A DNA stretch of 64,000 nucleotides from UMGS1994 sp944386155. Its GTDB lineage: Bacteria > Bacillota > Clostridia > TANB77 > CAG-508. Positions 9,005-17,054 of the stretch are shown here, piece by piece. Position 1 is the first letter of the stretch. Each line of letters begins with the position of its first letter. A model generated the notes under the pieces. It had not been told where the DNA came from and ran no database searches. It was given only the letters and a program-made list of their open reading frames with translations. Position numbers and translations under genes: made by a program. Location of the stretch: assembly GCA_963931085.1 (NCBI GenBank), contig OZ006973.1, positions 806,001 through 870,000 of the forward strand. The letters run 5' to 3'.

Positions 9005-11506
9005 ATGGAAAAATTAATATATTTTAATAAATTTTACTTAGATAAAGAAAAAGATATACAAGTTCATTTATATAAGACAGAAAATATAGATGAACTTTGT
9101 TTTATAATACGTACACCAAATCATAGAACAGGAAATTTAATATCAAATATAGCAAAGATATGTAATCTTCCAATAGAAAAAGATGAAAATAACATGAAAA
9201 TAATTAGAGGAATTATTCCAGCATCTTTAAATGGAGATAATGAAGAGGTTTATATATTAAGATTAGGTGGAATGAAAATTGCCAATATATATAATGATAG
9301 AATTGAAGTTAAAGCAAGAATTCCAGTTATATCTAAAACATTAATGTCTCAGACAAAAGATTATAAATTAAATATTCACCAAACTATCTTAAAATCATAT
9401 GTTCTTAAAAAACTTAAATTTAGAACAGATTTACATACACATATGAATGCTAATTTGTCACCAGATGTTTTAATTGCACTTGGTATTAAAAGACAACTTA
9501 GATATCCTTTATATTATATTAAAAAAATAAACTTAAAACTTACTAAAAATCAAGAAGATATGATTTTAAAAAGAAGAATTCCTGTAGAAAAAGAATATGA
9601 AAATTGTGGACTTACAGGAAAACATCTTACGAGAATAATAGATGATAATACATTTATTAATTTTGCTGATTTAATATTAAATAATTTAGAAAACGCGAAA
9701 GAAAACATTTCAAAAATAAGAAATAGTTTAGTAATATTAAAAGATGGTCAAGCTGTATTTACAAACTTAGAAAAATTATATTTATATAGATATGTATTTT
9801 GTAAAGGAAAAACTGCGGATGATTTAATTAAAATAAATAAATCAGATATTGAAAAAATTCCTGAAGAAGATATTAAAAATTATCTATTTAAAATGCTTGA
9901 AGATGCAAATCCTGAAAGTAAGTATGCAAATAATACATTAAGACAAGATAAGTACTTATGGATAGCAAGAGAATATAAAAAACAAGGAATATATTATACT
10001 GAAATTACAGATACAGATTTAAATAAATTAGGAGAGCCTGCAATAAAAGTTTTAGAAGATGCTCATGAGGTGCTTCCAAAAATCGAAGAAGATACAGGTG
10101 TGAAAATTAGATTTTTAATGGGTCTTAGAAGAATTCCTCGTACAATAAAAAAAGAAGAAGGAGTTACAGATAATTATTTAGCAGATAATTTAGTTGCCTT
10201 ATATGCAGTCTCAAAAGACCCGTATGTAGTAGGTTCTGATTTTATAGGAGAAGAAATAAATGATATATCAGAACTAAAACCAATGATTAAAGAAATAGTT
10301 AAATATGCAAATAATGAAGATGAGGGATTTACTATAAGAATACATGCCGGAGAAAATGATTCACTAAGAGATAATGTTAAAAAATCTATTGAATGTGTAA
10401 AAGATTCTGTAAGCCCAGGAAAAAAGGTTCCTAGATTTAGAATAGGACATGGGTTATATACTGCAAATCTTAATTCAAAAGAAGGAAAAGAACTTATACG
10501 TGAGATGAAAGAAACAGGAGTAGTCTTAGAGTTCCAATTTACGTCAAATGTTAGATTAAATAACTTGACTAATTTAAAACATCATCCACTAAAAAAATAT
10601 TTAGAAAATGGAATTAAATGCGTTCAAGGAACAGATGGATGTGGAATATATGGTGTAGATACAATAGATGAACAATTAAGTCTTCAAAATTTGATAGGAC
10701 TTTCAAATGATGATTTCGAAAAGATGAGAAGAGTTGAAGAAGAGATTATATCTTATAATGACAATTATTTTGAAGAGAAAAAAAAGAAATTTGAAAAAAT
10801 ATGTAATGGAAGAAGTATTAAAGAAACTATATTAGATTTAGAAGAAAAATACAAGAAAATAATTCCAAATATTAATTTAAGAGTTAATAATAAATTAAAC
10901 TCAGAAGAAGAATTAAAAAATAAAATAAAAGCACTTCCAATAGATAAAGTTCCTATAATAATTGCTGGTGGAAGTTTTAATACAAAACATAGAAAAACAG
11001 TAATTACAGAAAGTGGTATAAATACTATTAAAGAATTAGTAAATAAAGTAGATAGTAATAAAGTTTATTTTGTAGTTGGACATAAAATGCAAGGTTATGA
11101 AAAAGCTCTAGTAGATATTGCAAAAGAGTATAACAAAAATCTAGAGATTGATGCAATTATTCCAAAGGCTATTTCTAAAGAAGAGAAAAATAGACTTATA
11201 AGTGAAGATGAGTTAAATGGTGTTTGCATATCTAATGAAAGTGAAGGGTTTGGTATATATAAAAGCTTTAATTATGAGATATTTGAGAGAAGAAAATCTA
11301 TAGTAGTAGCTTTTGATGGTAATTCACCAGTTTCAAATTTAGTTCAAGAAGCAAAAAATGGTAAAGGAAAAGCTAGAATATATGTAAATTCAGATGTAAC
11401 AGCTCTAAAAGATAAGGCAAATTCATTAGGAGGATATGTAGTTCCATTTAGAGTGGATGAGACTATTGTAGATACTATAATAAATGATAATCCAGAGATT
11501 GTTTAA
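9005..11506 (+). CDS. Large adenosine-deaminase-like protein fused to a Rossmann-type C-terminal domain
   Basis: An 833-residue protein. The middle part has the landmarks of the adenosine/AMP deaminase fold: FRTDLHTHMN at about residue 143 (the HxH metal pair), IRIHAGEN at about 445 (His and catalytic Glu), RIGHG near 480, and VQGTDGCG near 543 (metal Asp). The second Asp of the usual TDD is a Gly here. The last 180 residues (from PIIIAGGSFN, with VVGHKMQGYEKAL and ISNESEGFGIYKS) resemble a nucleotide-binding Rossmann domain of the SLOG/LOG kind; that assignment is weaker. The substrate is unknown. It is monocistronic, downstream of the HEPN/MNT pair. No ATPase partner of the RADAR type is adjacent. 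Confidence 0.65.
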   Translation: MEKLIYFNKFYLDKEKDIQVHLYKTENIDELCFIIRTPNHRTGNLISNIAKICNLPIEKDENNMKIIRGIIPASLNGDNEEVYILRLGGMKIANIYNDRIEVKARIPVISKTLMSQTKDYKLNIHQTILKSYVLKKLKFRTDLHTHMNANLSPDVLIALGIKRQLRYPLYYIKKINLKLTKNQEDMILKRRIPVEKEYENCGLTGKHLTRIIDDNTFINFADLILNNLENAKENISKIRNSLVILKDGQAVFTNLEKLYLYRYVFCKGKTADDLIKINKSDIEKIPEEDIKNYLFKMLEDANPESKYANNTLRQDKYLWIAREYKKQGIYYTEITDTDLNKLGEPAIKVLEDAHEVLPKIEEDTGVKIRFLMGLRRIPRTIKKEEGVTDNYLADNLVALYAVSKDPYVVGSDFIGEEINDISELKPMIKEIVKYANNEDEGFTIRIHAGENDSLRDNVKKSIECVKDSVSPGKKVPRFRIGHGLYTANLNSKEGKELIREMKETGVVLEFQFTSNVRLNNLTNLKHHPLKKYLENGIKCVQGTDGCGIYGVDTIDEQLSLQNLIGLSNDDFEKMRRVEEEIISYNDNYFEEKKKKFEKICNGRSIKETILDLEEKYKKIIPNINLRVNNKLNSEEELKNKIKALPIDKVPIIIAGGSFNTKHRKTVITESGINTIKELVNKVDSNKVYFVVGHKMQGYEKALVDIAKEYNKNLEIDAIIPKAISKEEKNRLISEDELNGVCISNESEGFGIYKSFNYEIFERRKSIVVAFDGNSPVSNLVQEAKNGKGKARIYVNSDVTALKDKANSLGGYVVPFRVDETIVDTIINDNPEIV

Positions 11507-11579
11507 TCTTTAAATTAAATATAATAAACTTAAATATAACAAAATTAAATAAAATAAAGTGAATATAATTAAAATAAAT

Positions 11580-11617
11580 ATGCACATAAAACTAATTTAA
11601 ATTAGCTTTATGTGTAT
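11580..11617 (+). terminator. Intrinsic terminator after deaminase-like gene
   Basis: GCACATAAAACTAATTT pairs, with one or two imperfect pairs, with AAATTAGCTTTATGTGT; T-rich tail TATATTTTTAG follows. Confidence 0.65.
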
Positions 11618-11637
11618 ATTTTTAGTTATAGCAAAAA

Positions 11638-11667
11638 TTGACAGAATAAGACAAAAAGTTATATAAT
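11638..11667 (+). promoter_or_regulatory. Sigma-70-type promoter of GC-richer orphan
   Basis: TTGACA, 18-base spacer, TATAAT, about 30 bases before the start codon. Both hexamers are perfect consensus. Confidence 0.8.
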
Positions 11668-11697
11668 ACTTTGGAAAAAATATTAGGAGGTAAGAAT

Positions 11698-12213
11698 ATG
11701 TACCGGATTGAAATGCTAAAAACAGATGGCAAAAAAAGCATTTTGCTTGTATGTGATGACGGTATGGGGCTTAAAGACTTCAAGATTCTAGAAAAAGGGG
11801 ATGACTATGTAAAAATCGGATATGTTCCTACTACTGTAAGGACTATGTGTCTTGTAGAATATATTAAAGGAACATATAAGACAGTTTTGATTGAACAGTC
11901 ATACTATCTTTTAGATCTTGATAAAAACAAGATCTTCCGTCTAGAAAGAATAGGAGGAAATAGCCACATAGACAATGGTGCGAAAACAAAAAAGCTGTAT
12001 CTTGGAAAATATCCTGGAACAAAAATGACGATTCGCACTACAAGAAATTTTCACTATTTGCAAGCAAACATTACTGATGGAAATGGGTTAAAACCATTTA
12101 CAACAGATGCTACATGGGTAAACCTTGAGGAAATGCCGGGGACCATGATTGCGTTAACTTTTGAGCATGGAGAAACTAGGATGCATGAAATTTCTTGCGC
12201 TGTCTTCTTATAG
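11698..12213 (+). CDS. GC-richer orphan protein, unknown function
   Basis: A 171-residue protein I do not recognise. The ATG at 11698 is seven bases after AGGAGG; an upstream in-frame TTG lacks a site of its own. No signal peptide or membrane segment is evident; the sequence looks like a soluble beta-rich protein (KKLYLGKYPGTKMTIRTTRNF). Codon use differs from its neighbours: more G and C at third positions, and codon 3 is CGG read as Arg without any frame break. It has its own consensus promoter and its own GC-rich terminator. This fits an acquired single-gene unit of the same general type as those at 30517, 40856-42303 and 57725-59445. Confidence 0.7.
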   Translation: MYRIEMLKTDGKKSILLVCDDGMGLKDFKILEKGDDYVKIGYVPTTVRTMCLVEYIKGTYKTVLIEQSYYLLDLDKNKIFRLERIGGNSHIDNGAKTKKLYLGKYPGTKMTIRTTRNFHYLQANITDGNGLKPFTTDATWVNLEEMPGTMIALTFEHGETRMHEISCAVFL

Positions 12214-12243
12214 TAAATTAGGCAGTAACCAAAACTATTTTAT

Positions 12244-12263
12244 GGCGGGGAAAAGTCCCCGCC
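12244..12263 (+). terminator. GC-rich hairpin after orphan gene
   Basis: GGCGGGGA pairs with TCCCCGCC around AAAG, followed by GGTTTTG. Far more GC-rich than host terminators, matching the gene it follows. Confidence 0.75.
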
Positions 12264-12399
12264 GGTTTTGTTGAAAAAGATTATAAGTTAGTATACAATA
12301 ATATAAAATAAAAATTTCGAATAATAATAAGTTTATTTGAAATAAATAAAAATTAAAAAATATGTTAAATATAATTTTTAAAATAAATTGAGGTTTTTA

Positions 12400-12783
12400 A
12401 TGAACAAAAAGGAATTTATAGAAATTGTTAAAAGTTTAAGTTTTCCTAAAGATAAGTTTTGTATAATTGCTGGAGGATCATACTTAATGTATGGATTAAA
12501 AAATGATACTGAAGATATTGACTTAAAAATAAAACCAGAATTATTTAATAAATTAAAAGAAAGATACAATTTAGTAAAAAGTACAAAAATGGAAAATTTA
12601 TATGAATTTTCAAATAATATAGAGCTAAAAGTTGAAGAATTTGATTTAAATGATATTGAGGTTATAGATGGTTTTAATGTTTTAAAATTAGAAATACAAA
12701 GAAAATGGATTATAGAAAATAAAAGAGAAAAAGATAAAGAAAAATTAAAACTTATAGATGAATATTTAAGTACAAAGGATTGA
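12400..12783 (+). CDS. Nucleotidyltransferase-like protein (DUF6036/AbiEii-like)
   Basis: A 127-residue protein with GGSYLMYGLKNDTEDIDL, the G-S and D-x-D pattern of small nucleotidyltransferases used for rRNA/tRNA or toxin-like modification and for uncharacterised DUF6036 proteins. The ATG at 12400 has TTGAGG six bases before it. The stop codon shares its last base with the start of the PBP gene, so the two are likely co-translated. No partner toxin or antitoxin is beside it. Function is not established. Confidence 0.6.
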   Translation: MNKKEFIEIVKSLSFPKDKFCIIAGGSYLMYGLKNDTEDIDLKIKPELFNKLKERYNLVKSTKMENLYEFSNNIELKVEEFDLNDIEVIDGFNVLKLEIQRKWIIENKREKDKEKLKLIDEYLSTKD

Positions 12784-15410
12784 TGTATGTGAATAAAACT
12801 GGAAATAGAAGAAAAAATAGATCAAGACATTCTTCTGAAGGACTAAGTAGAGAAGAATATGTAGGAAGAGTAAGAAGAAGGAAAAATAATGAGATTGATG
12901 ATATTATAAATGATTCTCAAGAAAAAAGAGCTTCTACTTCTAGAAGAAATAGTAGAGCTACAAGTAGAAAGATAAACAAAAGATCATCAAAAAAGAAAAA
13001 TCCTAAAAATGATATAGATGGTAATGCATCAGAAGAGCTTGATACAAAAACAAGAATAAAGAAAATGATAATTAAAATTCTTATTAGAGTATTAATTATA
13101 GTTCTAATAATATTATTTATCTTATTTATTATTTCTCTTGTACGATTTACAAGTATCGCAAAACAAATGATAAAAAACACTCCATCTATTATTGTAGATA
13201 CATCAGGAGAGAAAATTGGTGAAGTTGGAAATGAAAGAAATAGAAAAAACATTTCTTTTGAAGAGATGCCAGATAATTTAAAAAATGCGTATGTAGCTAT
13301 TGAAGATGAAAGATTTTATAAACATGGAGGAGTAGATATAAAAAGAACTGGTGCTGCAACTCTAAATTATATATTTTCATTTGGAAAAGCTTCTTTTGGT
13401 GGAAGTACAATTACTCAGCAATTAGTTAAAAACCTAACGGGAAATACTAAAGCTACTGTTACTCGTAAAGTAGATGAGTGGACTAAAGCTATGGCATTAG
13501 AAGTTGCTATGTCAAAAGAAGAGATATTAGAAGCATATTTAAATATTATTTATGTAGGACCAAATGTTTATGGAGTTGAAACTGGTGCAGAATATTATTT
13601 CTCAAAACATGCTAAAGATTTGTCTCTTGAAGAATGTGCATTTTTAGCTGGAATAAATCATGCTCCTAACGCTTATAATCCATTTAGAGAAGGAGAGGAT
13701 AACTCTGAGAAAATTAAGAAAAGAACTAATACAGTATTAAGTAAGATGCTCGAACTTAAATATATTTCTCAAGAAGATTATAATAAAGCAAAAGAAAAAG
13801 TTGATAATGGTTTAAAATTTAAAAGAGGAGATATTGAAGTTGAAAAAGAAGTAGAAATTTATTCATATCATACTGATGCTTTAATATCAGAAGTAATAAA
13901 AGATGTTGCAGACAAAAAGCATATTTCTGAAGAATTTGCTACAAATTACTTATATATGGCAAATCTTAAAATATATAGTACACAGAATAAAGATATTCAA
14001 AAGACAATGGAAAAAGAATTTAATAAAAAGATGTATCTTTTAAAATCAAAAAATGATGAAAATGCAACTTCACAAGCAGCGATGGTAGTAATTGATAATA
14101 AGACAGGTTATGTAGTAGGATGTGTTGGTGGACTTGGAGAAAAAGAAACTTCAAGAGGATTTAATAGAGCGACACAAGCTAAAAGACAGACAGGATCTGC
14201 AATTAAGCCGTTAGCAATTTTAGCACCAGGAATAGATAAAAAAATATTTACTGCTTCTACAACTTTTGTAGATGAAGAAACAGATTTTAATGATGGTTCG
14301 GATGAGCCATATCATCCAACAAATTATGATGGATATTTAGGAGAGATTACTGTAAGAAGAGCAGTAGAGTCTTCTCAAAATATACCTTTTGTAAAAATGA
14401 TGGAAGAAATTACTCCTAAAACATCAATTAAATATTTAAAGAAGATGGGCATTTCTACTTTAACAGATAAAGATGAAAATTTAGCTTTAGCTCTTGGAGG
14501 ATTAGATATAGGAATGTCCCCACTTGAGACTGCTGCAGCATATGCTACAATAGCAAATGATGGTAAGTATATTGAACCAACATTTTTTACTAAAATTGAA
14601 ACTTCAGAAGGAAAGACTGTTCTTAAAAGTAAACAAAAAAAGAAAAATGTATTTTCAAAAGAAACAGCATATATTATAAAAGAATTATTAACAGAGCCTG
14701 TAAATGGAACTTATGGTACAGCTACATATTGTAAAATGAAAAATATGGATGTTGCAGCAAAAACTGGTACAACAAATGAAAATTACGATAGATGGCTTTG
14801 TGGTTTTACTCCTTACTATTCAGCAGCAACATGGTTTGGATTTGATATAAATGAAACTATTAATTTTAATAAAAGAAATCCAGCAGGATTAATCTGGTCT
14901 TCTATAATGGATGATATCCATGAAGGACTTGAAGGAAAAAGATTTGAAAAACCAAACAAAGTTATATCTTGTACTATATGCAAAAAGTCAGGAAAGAAAG
15001 CTACTAAATATTGCATTGATACTTATGAAGAATATTATTTAAAAGGAACAGAGCCAACAGAATGTACATATCATTCATCAAAAAATAAAGGCAAAAAGAA
15101 TGAAATTAATAAATCTGTAAATAAAAATACTGTAGATGAAAGTAAAAATACTGAAAATGTGAAAAAAGAAACAGATGATTCAGTTGAAAAAGAAGTTATA
15201 GAAGAAGCACCTAAAGTTGAAGCTAGTGATGAGATAATTGAAGATCCATCTAAAAATACAGAAAATGATACTTCATCAGATAATAATATTCAAAATAATG
15301 TTACAGAAGATTCTAAAGAAGATATAATAGAAGAAACAGAATCTTCTGAAGATTCAACAGATAAACCTTTGCAAGATGCAAGTAATGAAAAAATAGAAAA
15401 TGTTGCATAA
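12783..15410 (+). CDS. pbpA: Class A penicillin-binding protein (PBP1A)
   Basis: A bifunctional peptidoglycan synthase of 875 residues. It has a long basic cytoplasmic N-terminus, then one membrane helix at about residues 95-120. The glycosyltransferase domain carries EDERFYKHGG (catalytic Glu near residue 173) and GGSTITQQLVKN. The transpeptidase domain carries the active-site Ser in TGSAIKP (about 470), SSQN as the SxN motif, and KTGTT near 659. The C-terminus has four cysteines (CTICKKSGKKATKYC onward) and a long acidic low-complexity tail. The ATG at 12783 follows AAAGG and overlaps the upstream stop codon. No resistance-type change in the motifs is obvious. Confidence 0.92.
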   Translation: MYVNKTGNRRKNRSRHSSEGLSREEYVGRVRRRKNNEIDDIINDSQEKRASTSRRNSRATSRKINKRSSKKKNPKNDIDGNASEELDTKTRIKKMIIKILIRVLIIVLIILFILFIISLVRFTSIAKQMIKNTPSIIVDTSGEKIGEVGNERNRKNISFEEMPDNLKNAYVAIEDERFYKHGGVDIKRTGAATLNYIFSFGKASFGGSTITQQLVKNLTGNTKATVTRKVDEWTKAMALEVAMSKEEILEAYLNIIYVGPNVYGVETGAEYYFSKHAKDLSLEECAFLAGINHAPNAYNPFREGEDNSEKIKKRTNTVLSKMLELKYISQEDYNKAKEKVDNGLKFKRGDIEVEKEVEIYSYHTDALISEVIKDVADKKHISEEFATNYLYMANLKIYSTQNKDIQKTMEKEFNKKMYLLKSKNDENATSQAAMVVIDNKTGYVVGCVGGLGEKETSRGFNRATQAKRQTGSAIKPLAILAPGIDKKIFTASTTFVDEETDFNDGSDEPYHPTNYDGYLGEITVRRAVESSQNIPFVKMMEEITPKTSIKYLKKMGISTLTDKDENLALALGGLDIGMSPLETAAAYATIANDGKYIEPTFFTKIETSEGKTVLKSKQKKKNVFSKETAYIIKELLTEPVNGTYGTATYCKMKNMDVAAKTGTTNENYDRWLCGFTPYYSAATWFGFDINETINFNKRNPAGLIWSSIMDDIHEGLEGKRFEKPNKVISCTICKKSGKKATKYCIDTYEEYYLKGTEPTECTYHSSKNKGKKNEINKSVNKNTVDESKNTENVKKETDDSVEKEVIEEAPKVEASDEIIEDPSKNTENDTSSDNNIQNNVTEDSKEDIIEETESSEDSTDKPLQDASNEKIENVA

Positions 15411-15463
15411 AACTAATTTAAAATAAAAAAATTAATAATTTAAAATTTAGTTAAATTTGATAA

Positions 15464-15502
15464 AAATAAACTTTAGATATTAATAATATTTGAAGTTTAT
15501 TT
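15464..15502 (+). terminator. Intrinsic terminator after PBP gene
   Basis: AAATAAACTT pairs with AAGTTTATTT, followed by T run. AT-rich and moderately convincing. Confidence 0.55.
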
Positions 15503-15551
15503 TTTTGTTTTTTGAGAATAATAATTATATAAAATAAAAGGAGGTTTTATT

Positions 15552-15713
15552 ATGGATAAAAAGCAAATCATAAATTGTACAGTAAGTAGCTGTAAATATC
15601 AAAATGAGAATAACAAATGTAATTTAAATCAAATTACAGTAAAGCCATTTAAGAATTGTAAAACTGGTGAAAAAGATGAGACTATATGTGGAGATTATAA
15701 GCTAGATAATTAG
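15552..15713 (+). CDS. DUF1540 small Cys-rich protein
   Basis: A 53-residue protein with four or five cysteines in the pattern NCTVSSCKY, then NKCNL, then ETICGDY, which matches the DUF1540 domain found widely in Clostridia and Bacilli. These are thought to bind a metal, but the role is unknown. AAGGAGG lies about seven bases before the ATG. Confidence 0.8.
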   Translation: MDKKQIINCTVSSCKYQNENNKCNLNQITVKPFKNCKTGEKDETICGDYKLDN

Positions 15714-15793
15714 AATATTAAAAATAAAAATAAAAATTATAAAATAAAAATAAAAAGAAATTAAGAAATAAAAAATTAAAATTAAAAAATAAA

Positions 15794-15815
15794 AAGGGCG
15801 ATATATATCGCCCTT
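15794..15815 (+). terminator. Hairpin terminator, likely bidirectional, between DUF1540 gene and small minus-strand gene
   Basis: AAGGGCGATA pairs with TATCGCCCTT around AT. A-rich on the left and T or mixed on the right, so it can serve both convergent genes. Confidence 0.65.
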
Positions 15816-15820
15816 AAACA

Positions 15821-15958
15821 TTACCTTTTTCTTTTAATCTCATTGATATTTTCAACACGTCTATCTTTAGTCCTTCTATCATTAGAAACTGGCTCATTTT
15901 TTTTACGTCTATCCTTGTTTTTCCTTCTTTCATCAAAAAGATTACCATCTCGATCCAT
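15821..15958 (-). CDS. Tiny Arg/Lys-rich protein, unknown
   Basis: A 45-residue ORF, too short for usual gene calling: it starts DRDGNLFDERRKNKDRR and repeats a DRR-type motif three times. It is highly basic and probably RNA- or nucleic-acid-binding, but that is only inference from charge. A GAGAGGTG site lies upstream. An in-frame TTG three codons earlier is better placed relative to it and may be the true start, giving 48 residues. It converges on the DUF1540 gene at a shared hairpin. Confidence 0.55.
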   Translation of the reverse strand: MDRDGNLFDERRKNKDRRKKNEPVSNDRRTKDRRVENINEIKRKR

Positions 15959-16030
15959 AACTATCAAAAGTAATCACCTCTCATTTGTAAATTTTAATAA
16001 AGTATAGCATATTATTTTTTCTTTTGCAAC

Positions 16031-16059
16031 TTGACATATAAATTTCTAAGAAATAAAAT
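16031..16059 (+). promoter_or_regulatory. Promoter of fba
   Basis: TTGACA, 17-base spacer, TAAAAT, about 40 bases before the fba start codon. Confidence 0.7.
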
Positions 16060-16097
16060 GTAACAAACAACAAAAATATTTTTAGGAGGGATTTTTT

Positions 16098-17027
16098 ATG
16101 CCATTAGTAACAACTAAAGAAATGTTTGAAAAAGCTATGAAAGGACATTATGCCATTGGGGCATTTAATATTAATAATATGGAGTTTATTCAAGCTATAA
16201 CTGAAGCTTGCGATGAAGCAAAATCTCCAGTTATACTTCAAGTATCTTCAAGTGCAATTAAATATGCACAAATAAAATATCTAATAAAAATGGTAGAAGC
16301 TGCAGTAGAATCAACAAATATTCCAATTGCACTTCATCTAGACCATGGACCAGATTTTGAAACTTGTAAAATGTGTATAGATAATGGATTTACTTCAGTT
16401 ATGATAGATGGTTCTAAATACGATTTTGAAGATAATGTTGCTTTAACTAAAAAAGTAGTAGATTATGCACATTCAAAAGGTGTAGTAGTAGAAGCTGAAC
16501 TTGGAAAATTAGCAGGAATCGAAGATGATGTAAATGTTGCAGCAGATGATGCAAGATACACAGATCCAGAACAGGCAAAAGAATTTGTAGAAAGAACTGG
16601 ATGTGATTCTTTAGCAATAGCAATAGGTACAAGTCATGGAGCTTATAAATTTAAAGGAGAAGCTAAACTAAGATTTGACATTTTAGCAAAAGTAAAAGAA
16701 AAATTACCAAACACTCCAATAGTATTACATGGTGCATCTTCAGTAATTCCAGAACTTGTTGAAATGTGCAACAATAATGGTGGAAATATTCCAGGTGCAA
16801 AAGGATGCCCAAATGAAATGTTAAAAGAAGCAGGAGAAAAAGGAGTATCTAAGATAAATGTTGATACTGATTTAAGACTTGCAATGACTGCTCAAATCAG
16901 AAGAGTATTTAACGAAGATCCTTCAATATTTGATCCTAGAAAATATTTAGGACCAGCAAGAGATGAAATTAGAAAAACAGTATTAGATAAAGTCAATAAT
17001 GTATTTTGTTCTAGAGGAAAGGCATAA
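16098..17027 (+). CDS. fba: Class II fructose-1,6-bisphosphate aldolase
   Basis: A zinc-dependent aldolase that splits fructose-1,6-bisphosphate into glyceraldehyde-3-phosphate and DHAP in glycolysis. At 309 residues it is typical of the class II FbaA/GatY family. Visible motifs are GHYAIGAFNINNMEF at the start, HLDHGPDFE (metal His and catalytic Asp), VVEAELGKLAG, and VLHGASSVI. AGGAGGG precedes the ATG. It shares the strand and short spacing (27 bases) with the following membrane metalloprotease gene; co-transcription is possible but functionally unexplained. Confidence 0.93.
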   Translation: MPLVTTKEMFEKAMKGHYAIGAFNINNMEFIQAITEACDEAKSPVILQVSSSAIKYAQIKYLIKMVEAAVESTNIPIALHLDHGPDFETCKMCIDNGFTSVMIDGSKYDFEDNVALTKKVVDYAHSKGVVVEAELGKLAGIEDDVNVAADDARYTDPEQAKEFVERTGCDSLAIAIGTSHGAYKFKGEAKLRFDILAKVKEKLPNTPIVLHGASSVIPELVEMCNNNGGNIPGAKGCPNEMLKEAGEKGVSKINVDTDLRLAMTAQIRRVFNEDPSIFDPRKYLGPARDEIRKTVLDKVNNVFCSRGKA

Positions 17028-17054
17028 AATATTAATTTATTTTAGGAGAAACAA

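Noticed and set aside
9005..11506. RADAR system (RdrA/RdrB)
   Set aside because: The deaminase-like protein is large, but no AAA+ ATPase partner is adjacent and the C-terminal domain differs from what I would expect.
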